From Nitzschia sp. DOCU1 (Eukaryota; Bacillariophyta; Bacillariophyceae; Bacillariales; Bacillariaceae): 64,000 nt of DNA. The stretch covers positions 2,480,001-2,544,000 of the forward strand of contig OX595987.1 in the NCBI GenBank assembly GCA_951394045.1, given 5' to 3'. The position numbers were made by a program, and so were the translations under genes. The stretch's first letter is position 1. Each line of letters opens with the position of its first letter. The notes under the pieces were generated by a model that ran no database searches, had not been told where the DNA came from, and worked only from the letters and a program-made list of their open reading frames with translations. Below, in pieces: positions 42,334-53,237 of this stretch.

Positions 42334-42426
42334 CGCTCCGCAATCGTCGCGACGATGATGTCTCCACCATCACCGCCCATGACGATTGGTGACAGCATTG
42401 AGAAAGTCGTTTGTATTTTGCGTATC

Positions 42427-43524
42427 ATGAAATTTCAATCCGTTGCTCTCGCCTTAGGGCTGGGATATACTGATGGCTTTCACTCGCCATTCGCGGTGAG
42501 GAATCCAAGCTCGTCGTGCTGCACACTGACGGCTCGAACGCTGCCCTTGTCGCCGCTGTTTGCATCGAGTTCTCATGACAAGGACGACAAGCGATCACTG
42601 ACGCACCAGCCTTCCGTTCTGAGACGCGTGTTGAATCGTCTGGATACCGTAGACGCCGCTGGTCTGGAGGATGTCAAACTAGCGGGTGTCTTTGACAAAA
42701 TCAAAAAGCTTCACGGGCCCAAAACGTATCTGGCCCTGTCTTTGCTAGCTGGCATGCGATGGACCTGGCTCTTCCGCAGCCCATATTATTGGGTTGCCGT
42801 GGCCTTTTGTGTCAAGTGGTATCGGGCGCGCTATGTTTTCAAGATCCCAGTGTGGGATCGTCAGCCTAATTGGAACAATATCGTCACGAGCAAGGAACAA
42901 GAGAAGGATCTCAAGGCGTTCACATGCAAAACATGTGGATCGACTTTGTTCATCGCGAAAACTAGAGAGTTCTTCTTTGAAGGTGACACAGGAATTGGTG
43001 GTCTCGGATGTTTTTCTTGCGGTGCTAAAGGAAGAGATAATTTCGTTATGGACAGAGATAGAATCATTGAAGATGTTGGGGACTTGGACGATTACTTTGA
43101 ATACGAACGGCCATTGGACTTTGTTTCTCGAGCGGAGCGAAGAAAACTCATGAAAGAGGCAGGGGGCGATGAAGAAAAGGCCAATGAGATTCTTGTAGCA
43201 CGGGCAGCCGCAGAAGTGGAGGCGTCCACAACCAGTGACGATAAAGCGAATGGGGGCAGTCCGACTTCTAGTGCAGAGGCGGACGTGGAAGAAAAACAGG
43301 CCGAAGACGTCCGAGAGGAGGCAAAAGAAGAAGATAGTCCCGAGCCCGTAATCGAGGCTGAGATAGCGACAGAGCCATCATCTGCAAGTGAAACAGAAGT
43401 TCCTGCGCCACCAGCACCAGCAAAGGAGGCTGCGAAGAAATCAAAGCCCAAAAAGGTAGCTGCCAAGAAACCAGCACCTGTTGCTGATGAGGATTTGGAT
43501 GTTCTCGACATGGACGACTTCTAG
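42427..43524 (+). CDS. Plastid-type CxxC/CxxC membrane protein, unknown function
   Basis: 365 residues from the ATG at 42427, chosen because it starts a signal-like peptide (MKFQSVALALGLGYTDG) followed by Phe18 and a Ser/Arg-rich stretch, the diatom plastid pattern. In-frame ATGs also exist at 42355, 42358 and 42379, and the frame continues into the LTR. A hydrophobic part (TYLALSLLAGMRWTWLF...YYWVAVAFCVKW, about 100-138) is followed by two Cys pairs, CKTCG (166-170) and CFSCG (195-199), which could bind zinc or act in thiol exchange. After a conserved-looking DLDDYFEYERPLDFVSRAERRKLM the C-terminal third is acidic, Ala-rich and Lys-rich. Its promoter was split by the retrotransposon, with only about 95 bp of native upstream sequence left. 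No family is recognised. Confidence 0.75.
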   Translation: MKFQSVALALGLGYTDGFHSPFAVRNPSSSCCTLTARTLPLSPLFASSSHDKDDKRSLTHQPSVLRRVLNRLDTVDAAGLEDVKLAGVFDKIKKLHGPKTYLALSLLAGMRWTWLFRSPYYWVAVAFCVKWYRARYVFKIPVWDRQPNWNNIVTSKEQEKDLKAFTCKTCGSTLFIAKTREFFFEGDTGIGGLGCFSCGAKGRDNFVMDRDRIIEDVGDLDDYFEYERPLDFVSRAERRKLMKEAGGDEEKANEILVARAAAEVEASTTSDDKANGGSPTSSAEADVEEKQAEDVREEAKEEDSPEPVIEAEIATEPSSASETEVPAPPAPAKEAAKKSKPKKVAAKKPAPVADEDLDVLDMDDF

Positions 43525-43574
43525 TATTAAGAAGAATGTTCAATAGCTTATCAAGAATGTTTTATGATTAACCC

Positions 43575-44300
43575 CTATTGTAGCATATTAATCGCCCTTC
43601 GGATTCGTCGCTTTTCTGGAGCTGGTAGTATGCATGCAGCGTCCGCGTCTCCGAGTGCCTTGGCAAATGCACGAGCTGGTTTCGTCAGACGTTCAGAACA
43701 AACTCTGATGCTTTCCGCCTTGATTGATTCATCGATGTTGGCATTGTTGACCAACAAAGATGTAGCGTGGGCGATAGTAGCACGGATCTTGCTGTTGCGT
43801 TCATGTGAGTTCAGCACCAACTTCTCCAGCCCCCGTCTGGAGAGAGAGTTTCGGTGCCAATCAGAGAGCGCCTTGATTTCTTCTTCATTTGGAACACCCC
43901 CCAGTTCGTCACTGCAGGCTTCGTCTATCCGGTACAGAACCGTGTGGTAAGCTTGCGTGCTGTTATTGTGTCGTGGCCTCTTGGAGAAAGATCGCATGAG
44001 TGTTGCGATGTTATTGTAGATTTCCTTGAGTTCTTGCTTGTTCCACCACAACAAGTTCTTCTCGTCGTGGTCCATTTCAGAAGCACGAGGAGTATCTTCT
44101 AGTAGTGCTGTCTTCACAACAGAGAAGCGGACCTTGCGCCTTTGTTCGTTTTCGGTGCTCAGGCATTTTCTCTTGAACAGTTGCTCTCTCTTGGCAAGCG
44201 GGAGGAAGCTAGCATCCCCTTTTCGAAGGGGTTGAGGGACAAAAGGGATCTGATGGCGGCAGATACCCCTTGGTTCGTCAGTTTGCATTGAAGGAGGCAT
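43575..44300 (-). CDS. Hypothetical protein, diatom type
   Basis: 241 residues from the ATG at 44300 (an upstream in-frame ATG at 44483 would add 61 residues that look non-coding). The middle has RRKVRFSVVKTALLEDTPRAS followed by EKNLLWWNKQELKEIYNNIATLM, a pattern of an 'RKVRFS' strand and a W-W helix seen (from memory) in a family of diatom proteins of unknown function. The remainder is helical (SLSRRGLEKLVLNSHERNSKIRATIAHA). No signal peptide. It is convergent with the CxxC protein gene, with only 50 bp between stops. Confidence 0.7.
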   Translation of the reverse strand: MPPSMQTDEPRGICRHQIPFVPQPLRKGDASFLPLAKREQLFKRKCLSTENEQRRKVRFSVVKTALLEDTPRASEMDHDEKNLLWWNKQELKEIYNNIATLMRSFSKRPRHNNSTQAYHTVLYRIDEACSDELGGVPNEEEIKALSDWHRNSLSRRGLEKLVLNSHERNSKIRATIAHATSLLVNNANIDESIKAESIRVCSERLTKPARAFAKALGDADAACILPAPEKRRIRRAINMLQ

Positions 44301-46151
44301 GTTGAATGATTTTGTAAAAAGAGTAGATGTCAAGATCAAAGGAAGAAAATTATGAGCATATGGGGCAATTCTTGAAGGATATGAATGAAAATGACATTCG
44401 AACTTCGCAGGTTGATTTCGTGGGCAACAAAATTCGACCGAATCCCCGTAGTGCCGTAAAGTGGAATTTCTCCATCTTACCATTTAACCAACAGAGAAGC
44501 CCAGAGTAGCCTTCATCAAAGAATGAGATGTCGGCGTGGCCGCACAAAAATCGCGGCCACGTCTTTTGGCCGAGCCATTCCAAACTTCCCTAAGTTCGTG
44601 GGGCATATATTTGAGACAGAAATGTTCCCTCGACTGTCTGATTATTCGTTCCGATCCGGATTACACATAAGGATAACTACTCGGTTGATTTCTGAGAGGC
44701 TTGTAATTGGTCTTCATTGTTTCCCATTTGTTTAAGTTCACTTCGAATGTGTGATAAAATCTCGGATGCCTTCTCTAAACATCATGATAAAATTTCATAA
44801 CAGGAATATTCTTAGTTCCTCCGCATGCTCAACAACACGCTTTTACCCAATCAGTTCTTGCACCCCCGACGTGGTATAGTATCCCAATTACCTCCCGGTA
44901 GGTAGTGTGAAAAGGCTTGCGTTCCAACTATCTGCAGCTTTTGCAGCCCGACTAAAAGATCCCCCTTCAACCCTTTCGTCATGGTTCTATTAGAGATAGA
45001 GTAGAAATAGCCTCATGGCTCACCGGTAGTTTCAACCAATCGTCGCGTCATCGCTTTGTAGTAATTCATACGGTATCTATCCATGGTCTTGATTTGGTTT
45101 CGTCGTTCAAGTCGTGGTAGGTAGATACCAGTTGATTGACAACAATGGCCACCTTCGAAAGCGAGAGTGGAGAACTTCATCAGTGGTTCGATTTAGAATC
45201 ATATCATAGTATGACATCATGCGAACGAAACTACAGTGTATCGATGATAAAACATCGTCAATCGTGGTTTGGGGCTGTAGTTTTTAGTCATAGAACTTCA
45301 GGCAGGCAATACATCCTATCTGGTAGTCTCGCGGTGCCGCCGGTGGTGATCACCATATCATACCTGCTGGTGGTAACATACTCTGCAGTACTACTCTTGG
45401 TGGTCTACACCGGCGATGCTAGCGCTCCCTCGGTAGACTAGTAGCAGGCGGAGGTAGTACTATACTAAGCCACACTCGAGCGTATTGGTGGTGCGTACAC
45501 CATGATGAAACCACCCTTTTGATGCTGCTTTGCACTAGCAGTATTTGAGAATTTTTTACTGGGACATTTCTACCTCTTGCTCCTCCAGATTATGGTGTAG
45601 GTGTGGTAGTAGGACAACGTAGGTGCGATGATCATGTTGCTGCCGGCTGCTGGCAGCAGCAGCATGGGGGGACGACGAGAGGTGCTGGTTGCAGTGTATA
45701 GTACTAGTCGGGTTGCTTAGCACCCGTTTCTACTGCTATAACTTTACTTGGTTCTCTACAACCGGTAATCCAACTCTAAGTAGTACTGCAGTTGATTGGT
45801 ACATAGTTTCAAGAAGCAGTGACGTGCGTTATGATAGTAGCTGCTTTGAGTCGGACCTTTGGGCGACGAAGTTGAAGTCGAGTCAGTCGTAAAATTCCGG
45901 TTAGTCAACGAAACGAAATGTATGCACGCGCGGCAGCGCGTGGACAAAAGATCTGCAGCCAGCAACTAAAGACAAGGAGCAGGGAAAACCATCAGCCGAC
46001 CATGGCACTCCAGCAGGCAAATAGAGACTCCAAACCCGACGGTACATTACATTATTAGATATCAGTCAAGCCCTTGTCCCACAGCAGGATCTCAGCAATC
46101 GAATATCGTCTGTACTCTTCTACTGAATAAATCACTTAGTGGTACAGAACA
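44301..46151. other. Gene-poor 1.85 kb between divergent genes
   Basis: The longest gap in the window. The longest frame (from an ATG at 45145, about 98 codons) has no domain and stops in a tract rich in TAGTA and GGTGGT words. A small GC-rich hairpin lies at 45638-45658 (TGCTGCC, loop GGCTGCT, GGCAGCA). It could hold a noncoding RNA or long regulatory region, but nothing is established. Confidence 0.4.
45638..45658. repeat. Short inverted repeat (hairpin), 7-bp stem
   Basis: TGCTGCC at 45638-45644 pairs with GGCAGCA at 45652-45658 around a 7-nt loop. No T-run follows, and no known RNA family is recognised. Confidence 0.5.
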
Positions 46152-48553
46152 ATGGAAGATGTTATGACGATCACACCTCTGGGCTCCGGCCAGGAGGTCG
46201 GTAGATCTTGTCATTTGCTCGAGTTTCGCGGCATGACCATCATGTTAGATTGTGGGATTCACCCCGGTTATGACGGAATGAACGGGCTGCCTTTTCTGGA
46301 TCCTGTGGAGCCCGATCAAATCGATGTTCTCTTGATTTCACATTTCCACTTGGATCATGCGGCATCGCTTCCATACCTGACGGAACGCACAGGCTTTCGC
46401 GGCCGCATCTTTATGACGCATCCCACAAAGGCAGTAATTCGTCTTTTGCTTGGCGATTATCTGCGTTTGCTGCAAATGAGGAATGCAAAAGCAGAAGATA
46501 TTTTGTATACAGAAGCTGAACTTCAATCATGCATGGACAAGGTGGAGCTCATCGACTTCCACACTACCGTGACAGTGGGTGGGTTGAGCTTTCATGCATT
46601 GAATGCCGGGCATGTGCTGGGGGCTTGCATGTTCTTTATGGACATTGGAGGTCGAACAGTTCTCTACACTGGGGACTACAGTATGGAAGATGATCGACAC
46701 CTGATGGCGGCAGAAATTCCTGCCAGGAAACCAGATGTTCTCATAGTGGAAGCAACTTATGGTGTTCAAGTGCATGCAAGCCGAGCGGAACGAGAGGCAC
46801 GGTTCACCGGTACGATTGAACGAGTAGTGACACGAGGGGGGCGATGCTTGATCCCGGTATTTGCTCTAGGACGTGCGCAGGTAAGTGGATTGTCGTGTGA
46901 GACGTCTTTGGCGCTCTTGTGCAAATATCTCACCAACATTGGCGAAAGGAATTGCTGCTGATTTTGGATGAGTATTGGCAGGCCAATCCTCACCTTCAGA
47001 ACATCCCGATTTGGTATGCTAGTAAACTGGCATCTCGGGCGCTACGAGTGTACCAGACTTACGCCAACATGATGAATGCTAGAATACGAGCACAAATGGA
47101 TGTCAGCAACCCGTTTAGTTTCAAGTACATTCAGAATCTAAAATCCATCGACGTCAACAGTTTTGCCGATACTGGTCCTTCCGTCGTCTTTGCATCACCT
47201 GGAATGCTACAAAGCGGTGTTTCGAGGCAGCTCTTTGATCGCTGGGCCCCGGATCCCAAGAACGGAGTCATGATCGCTGGATATGCCGTAGAACACACAC
47301 TGGCCAAGGAAATCATGAATCAGCCCAAAGAAGTGGTCACTTTGGAAGGACGTCGACAACCTCTGAATTGTCTGGTAGATTATGTCAGCTTTTCGGCGCA
47401 TGTTGACTTTGTCCAGAATCGTGGTTTTATTACTCGGGTTGACCCAAAGCACATCATTTTGGTGCACGGGCAGAAGGACGAGATGGGTCGCTTGAAGAGT
47501 GCATTGTTGATACAGCAGCGACAGCTTCCAGAAGTAAGTACTTGCGTCGCTGTACAAGGAAATGGATCAGTGATAGTATCATATCATTTTCTAACTTTTA
47601 TCTTTTCACAGAACAAACGACCCACCATTACAATGCCTCCGAACCTTCAAACAGTTTCGTTCAAGTTCGCCCGCAGGAGATCGGCCAAGGTTATGGGGTC
47701 ACTTGCTACTCTGGAATCGGAGCCCAAGGAAGGCGAGCAAGTTCAGGGAATCCTTGTGACGCATAATTTCCACTCCAAGATTGTCAAACCCGAAGACTTG
47801 GCGACATACACCCCTCTACGACTGGGTTCAATCTTCTCCAAACTTCATGTTCCTTTCACTGGATCCGTGGAGACGTTGCGGCTCTTTCTATCGGAGATGT
47901 TCTCGGGAATTTCTGAAGAAGTTAGCGAGGAAGATGAAAAGATGTGCACAAAGTTTTGTCTGCACCAGAACATGGTAAGTTTGGTTGTTTGTAATCTGTA
48001 GCTTCAGATAACTCATCGGACTAACAATGTGACTCCGCCACAGGTATCAGTCGATGTTGGAAGGGCAAATGGTGTAGCGATTGTCGAATGGGAGGCAAGT
48101 CCTGCTGGGGACGTGATTGCTGATGCTGTTATCGCTCTGTTGATGCATGCCCAGAGTAGCGCTGCATCAATCCGATTGACGAGCAGGCCTTGTCGACACC
48201 CGAGACCAACCGTCGACGATTCGGCACCCTCTTCCAAGAAGTCACGCGCTGAGGACATTACCCGAAGCCGCCTAGTCCTTATGAAAGATACTCTGAAAGA
48301 TCAATTCGAAAGTGTGGAGGCAATATACGAAGGCAACACGGGAACATTTGAAATCGCGACCGACACCGGCCTGGATTCTAGCGCTGTCAATGAAGATGGC
48401 GTGCTGGTGTGTACGGCCAAAGTTACATTTTCCGATGACACTGGATCTCACGCCGAGATCACGGTGGAATGCGTCGATCAGAAACTTGCGTCGAATGTGC
48501 GGGAATGCCTCAAAGGCCTTGCTGCCACACTTTCACCTGTTTCCTCTTTATGA
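46152..48553 (+). CDS. CPSF3: Cleavage and polyadenylation specificity factor 73 kDa subunit (CPSF3) endonuclease
   Basis: Four exons (46152-46880, 46949-47533, 47612-47974, 48044-48553; introns 68, 78 and 69 bp, all phase 0) give 728 residues (human about 684). It opens with ITPLGSGQEVGRSCHLLEF and MLDCGIHPGYDGMNGLPF. The zinc-binding H64-F-H-L-D-H69 motif of the metallo-beta-lactamase fold follows, then HVLGACMFFMDIGG, YTGDYSMEDDRHLMAAEIP and the beta-CASP region. The splice after residue 243 builds ALGRAQ|ELLLILDEYW. Later motifs include VFASPGMLQSG and DYVSFSAHVDF. These features separate it from INTS11 and CPSF100. CPSF73 cuts pre-mRNA at the poly(A) site. The C-terminal domain holds an inserted basic stretch (SKKSRAEDITRSR). 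The native start context is AACAATGG. Confidence 0.96.
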
Positions 48554-48939
48554 TCTCGTAGGACAATGACAATTTTGATGCCGCGGGAACTGGAGTAAGG
48601 AAGAGTGAAGTGCCTGGTACAGGCAGTACCGCATTTTTTCAGCATGTTTGGGATTGTCGTAAGCATTTCTCTGCGATGTGGCTTTGCTTTTGTGCCGTGA
48701 AAACTGGCGGCGGGCTCGTTTCGAATGTGTGTTTCAGATGGGATGCATTCCACGGGCGAAATGAAGAATATGAAGATCGACAACCAGACGTTAGTTTTCA
48801 AGTTGATGCTAGAAATCTGGTTGAGTCCGTCAATGAAGTTCTTTTCGTCGCTGGACTGGGCAAGCCTAGCGCATCAATGGAGTCAAAGATCTTGAAAAGA
48901 AAACTGGTGTACTTAATGCTACTTGATAAATTTGTACTG
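48554..48939. other. Intergenic between convergent CPSF3 and propeller-like gene
   Basis: 386 bp. An open plus-strand frame (from about 48610) ends with a coding-like stretch (FQVDARNLVESVNEVLFVAG) but has no ATG-led, family-supported protein. It may be an unrecognised exon or chance. Confidence 0.4.
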
Positions 48940-50544
48940 CTACATTAGTTCGATCTTGACGTCGTTTTCGGGAAGCTTACCGTCCACAATTGTCGGCGGC
49001 TTCTCGGGCGGCGTCACTCGCATCACTCGGTAACCGTTTTCAGGAATGAAATACAAGGCACCATCTTTCCCCCTTGCCGCTCCTTGCCACTTATCCGCCT
49101 GTGTCGGTAAATCCCCGATGAGCTGTACCGGAGCGTCACCTGTAATCGAACGGTCAGTGGCGATTCGACAGACTTGATTTCCATTGGCTGGAATGCAGTA
49201 GATACAGTTGTCGCGACCCAAGATGCCACCCTGCCACTTGTTTTTGCCCGTTCCTGCAAATCCCATGGTTTCACAGTGGTCGGTGTTCACATCTATTTTC
49301 AGAATTGCAGAAGTATCGCAAGCAGGACAGTAAATGTTTCCGTCCGCGCCTATACTTCCACCCAACCACTTGTAGTTTTTCCGAGTATCTTTGTCGTACT
49401 CTGCTCGATGAATCGGAAGCTCGGAAATGATTCCCTTACTTTCCATCTTGGTATCAATAACTAACACCGTCTCAGCATGACTAGGATGTGCATAAATCTT
49501 TCCATTCTTCTTGATGCCGCCGTGCCAGAAGTAGTTTCCTATGCCGTAGTTGGGTCCGATGAGCTTGGCGGTATCATCAGTAGAATCTATCCGCAATACC
49601 GCACAGGCCCAGTACGGAATCCCGTAGATGGCATTATCATCCCCAATGATCCCGCCGTACCATTTGTTGGTTACATCCAAGGAAAATTCCGGATATTTCT
49701 CCTGGTCGTATTCAATTTCGATAAACGATGTGGTTTTCGTCGCAATGTCCACCTTGAGAACTTTATTCGCATTGGAGGGAATGCAGTATATAGCTGTCTG
49801 TTCGTGATTGATTCCTGCACCATGCCACTGCCATCTCATACTCTTGGGATGTCCGTCCGGCAAGGGCAAAAGTTGGACCACATCCGTTTGTCCTTCCGGT
49901 AATTTCCGTCGTCCCCAATAGGCATCCAAGTCAACGCACAGTACCGAGTCTGCCCAAGCCGGAATTGCCCAAAGATATCCATGCGCAACAATTCCTCGTA
50001 ACCATTTCATTTGACGCTTTTGAATACGTTCAGGGAGTGGAATGGTCTTGAGGCGATATTCCCCACCAGCGTCAGGGTCAGGATAGATGCACATGATGGA
50101 TCGCGAACTCGCAGGAACTCCGTATATACAGCCGTCCGAGGGATCATAAGCTCCTCCCAAGTGTTTGTGTGTTCCAGGCATGAGTCCCGGACGTTCTGGA
50201 AACGAGCTGGGGTAGAGCAAAGATGCATTGACCGTCGATCCTCGGATGGGAAGGTGCAAATAGCTCGGATCCAGAATGGCGGCAGTAAATTCGTCGCATA
50301 CTTTGGCCCATCGTTGTCTCAGAGCTTCGTCTTCTGGTTTATCTTTGACCGCCTGACCGTTTTCCTGAAAGAGGGAGGCTGCAAGTCCCATGGTTGATGC
50401 ACTCTTTGTTGAAATGCCAATAGAAGTCTTGGAATTCTGTAGTTTTGTTCTCGGTGGCACAAGGGCCGATGTTCGGAAGGGTGACAAAAGAAACGGTGAA
50501 CAGATAACGAAACAACTACCAAGAAGTCTTTTGCCCGCTGGCAT
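48940..50544 (-). CDS. Repeat-rich beta-propeller-like protein, probably secretory or plastid
   Basis: 534 residues from the first ATG (50544). The N-terminus MPAGKRLLGSCFVICSPFLLSPF resembles a signal sequence; a second candidate start is the Met at 50392 (ACCATGGG). From about residue 110 the protein is a series of roughly 45-residue units with the theme W-x-G-G-x-x-G-x-D-x-x-I-Y-x-I-P-x-x-x-x-x-V-L-x-I-D, for example KWYGGIIGDDNAIYGIPYWA, KWLGGSIGADGNIYCPACD and KWQGGILGRDNCIYCIPANG. Eight or nine units can be seen, fitting a beta-propeller of the type common in algae and kinetoplastids. No catalytic site is apparent, and the function is unknown. Confidence 0.8.
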   Translation of the reverse strand: MPAGKRLLGSCFVICSPFLLSPFRTSALVPPRTKLQNSKTSIGISTKSASTMGLAASLFQENGQAVKDKPEDEALRQRWAKVCDEFTAAILDPSYLHLPIRGSTVNASLLYPSSFPERPGLMPGTHKHLGGAYDPSDGCIYGVPASSRSIMCIYPDPDAGGEYRLKTIPLPERIQKRQMKWLRGIVAHGYLWAIPAWADSVLCVDLDAYWGRRKLPEGQTDVVQLLPLPDGHPKSMRWQWHGAGINHEQTAIYCIPSNANKVLKVDIATKTTSFIEIEYDQEKYPEFSLDVTNKWYGGIIGDDNAIYGIPYWACAVLRIDSTDDTAKLIGPNYGIGNYFWHGGIKKNGKIYAHPSHAETVLVIDTKMESKGIISELPIHRAEYDKDTRKNYKWLGGSIGADGNIYCPACDTSAILKIDVNTDHCETMGFAGTGKNKWQGGILGRDNCIYCIPANGNQVCRIATDRSITGDAPVQLIGDLPTQADKWQGAARGKDGALYFIPENGYRVMRVTPPEKPPTIVDGKLPENDVKIELM

Positions 50545-51126
50545 GCTGCAGTTTCCTTCCAAGCAGCTGCTGCGATGGTGGGTTCTGGATGTTGTGCTTC
50601 GGATGTTCACTTGTTGACGCCGTCAGCCCCACCCATCATCATCGTCACACACCCCGTAAAGAAAGAATCGGGGGTGAAAGATCTCGGTCGTCTGTCGGGC
50701 AACCGAAAAATGAACGGGTGTGAAAGAAGGGGACAAAACTTCTCATTTTTCCAAAACACAAATGGTAGATCCCCTTTTTCTTCCGCGTGCACGCTCGGAG
50801 TTTCAAACCGAATTGTCACATGACGCGCTCGGTTAGTGGAACGCTTTTTGTGTCGCTTCCGTGTCGTGAACGTGAACCAGAATACCAGGCTACGGAAGAC
50901 CGTTGGCCCAATCAGCGGATGCGAATTATTTGGTCGGTGGCGTGTCCTTTACTACGTGTTTTACTCCTGTTGGCTAGAATAACAAGACCACCCACCACAT
51001 ACAAAACTGGATCGCTCAATGTTGTACTCCAACATAACATCTGCCAACCAAACCACGATTCCAAAGCCTCTATTCTCATCACAAAACCTGTTTGCATTCC
51101 ATAATAACAGCAGATAGCCGTAGACA
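50545..51126. other. Divergent promoter region
   Basis: 582 bp between divergent starts. No gene or RNA feature was identified. The minus-strand frame continues 22 codons upstream of 50544 without an ATG. Confidence 0.45.
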
Positions 51127-53042
51127 ATGAAGGTGTTACGAAGGCTGCGATCGGGAAGAAGGAAATCCAAAGCCTCGCGAGAGGCGAATTTACTTCTCTC
51201 GGACCCAGCCATTCCATCGGAGGGCTCTTCCGATTGCTCGTGGGGGAACGAAAGCAGCAGTCTCTCTGAGAGTACTAGTCAGCTATATTTAGTTACAGAA
51301 TACGATGATAATATCACGGAAGCATCATCGTTACCCACACATGTTGAGGATCTGCAAGATGCCGATTCGCCATTCAGCTGGGGGCGAGCTTCGACAAGTA
51401 GAATGTCCTCCAGAAGTAACTCCATGGCGGTTGTTCTTTATCAGCCACCCCTATCTCCACGGCCCTTGCCCGATTCAATAAACATCTGGGGTAAGTACAG
51501 AATTGCCAGTGAGAAATTGATTCAGGAGGCTGGGTACTCAAATGTTGTTCCATTTGCTTCTTTCTTGTTTGTTCTTTAGTTCATGCAGTTCACACTCTGA
51601 TTCGCTCCAGGGAAATGCACGCCCTTCTGGGGTCAAGTCGTGACTTGGTTACGTCAGCCGTGGTTACAACAAAGAATGTTGCCTTTTCAGCCGGTGGTTT
51701 GGTGATCGATGCCGCTCTGTTACCGGTCACAATTCCTTATCACGTGGCATCCACCGCAACTGGTTTAGTGGTAGCAGTGGCGGGAAGCGTGGTGCACAAA
51801 GTCATTGGTGGAGGCCAACCTAGTGGAGAAGAAGAATCCTCTTCTCAAACTCCCATCGATAGTTTCATTCACAATGTTTTCAATTTTGTTCCGTTTGTGG
51901 TGAACACTGCCACGAAAGTAGTGGCTCCTGTGCTGGGGCTCGAGGAGGAAAAGCAGCTGGTCCAGGGAAACACGTTGTCCAGTCCCCAGTCCACGCCAGG
52001 GAAACAATGCTCTACATCTTCAGGTGAGAGCACCGCGGAACGACAGAAGGTGCTAGACCGTCTTCGGTTGGATTTTCAGTTACCAGAACCAGTGAAGAAA
52101 GTTACACCTGAGGCCGCCTTTTCACGTGCAACGCCGTCTGATATTAGCAAGTATCTTCTTCGAGTGGATGATATCATTGTCATGGTTTCTCCAGACCCTG
52201 CGTCCCAGCAGAGCAGACCGCGAAGAGCGCTGTTCGTGGATCTGGGATCCGAGTTTGCTGACGATTCGATTACCAGAGATGCTTTGGCGCAGCTCATGCG
52301 ACGAGCTCTCGATATAGCAGCTACCAACGCCAGCGGCCACACGGGCCTTGTCAATTATCAAAGCAACACTTCTATCCCCATTAGCTGGAAACCCGAGGGG
52401 CACACTGCCCGTATCGCCCGAAAACTGACGCCAACCGATCAGGCGGACTTTTATCAAAAACTTCACCACCACGTATTGGTCTGGAGCGGAAAGTACAATG
52501 GCCCCAAATACTTTGGATCCGATAATCCTTTGTTCCTAGCTCGTGGTGTAGTTCGACGAAGCCCTCGCGATTTCTTTGAGATGCTCTGGGACAGCGACCG
52601 AACAGGAGAATACAACAACTTTTCGCTGGGGCGCAGCGATACACTCGTGATTGACGATAGCATCAGAACCACGGGCGATTCAGGCGCCAAGGTCATTAAG
52701 AGCGACACAAAAGTTCCTTTTGCAGGTATCACTGTCACCTTGTCTGCTTTGATGCATGCCATGAAGCTCAAGGAGGGATCGGAAGAAGGTTATGCCATTG
52801 TAAGCCGATCTCTCTCATCGGGCATGGCTGGCTGCCACGTAGGCTCGTGCAAGCGAGTGGAGAAGAATAACAAGAACGAGATCCTGCTAGGTCTCAACAT
52901 TATGCGACCGGTGCCTGGACACCCGGATTTGACTGATTTGATTAGCGTCAGTCAAGTCAGCTCGTCCATGGTTCCCCAGTTCCTTGCCTTTCGCATCGGC
53001 ATGATGGGCTTGGAAGATTTTTTCAGCAATGTACGAAAGTAA
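51127..53042 (+). CDS. START-like lipid-binding domain protein, unknown role
   Basis: Exons 51127-51490 and 51580-53042 are joined by an 89 bp intron (CTGGG|GTAAGT...TCTTTAG|TTC, phase 1) into 608 residues. The splice gives INIWGVHAVHTLIRSREMHALLG; the later CAG acceptor at 51610 would break the frame. The N-terminal 120 residues are Ser-rich and probably disordered. A hydrophobic, Val/Ala-rich region follows (about 135-185, GGLVIDAALLPVTIPYHVASTATGLVVAVAG). The C-terminal half resembles a START domain: RRSPRDFFEMLWDSDRTGEYN (about 480-500), a strand with KVPFAGITV, then EGYAIVSRSLSSGMAGC and a final amphipathic helix. START domains bind sterols or other lipids in a hydrophobic pocket. The fold assignment is by pattern and is moderately sure; the ligand is unknown. 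Confidence 0.78.
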
Positions 53043-53237
53043 ATGAAACAACGACCGCTACCAGACAATAGAGCCAAGCGATATGGGGTTTGATCAAGTC
53101 GGTGTGAGCACGACGCTCATGGGACTATCAAACTCACGACTTGTACAGTACAGCACGCGCGTGCTTTCGCATCATCATAGACTAAGAGATTCGCACTCTA
53201 CTTCCCATAGACCTTTTTGTCATTTCCTTTCTATTGT

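Noticed and set aside
42184..42426. CxxC protein starting inside the LTR.
   Set aside because: The added 81 residues come from antisense LTR sequence and hide the plastid presequence. The LTR copy at 36950 gives the same peptide without any gene. Kept as a possible novel transcript in the findings only.
45145..45441. ORF of about 98 codons in the gene-poor region.
   Set aside because: Ends in a hydrophobic tract made from repeated TAGTA/GGTGGT words. No domain and no neighbour logic.
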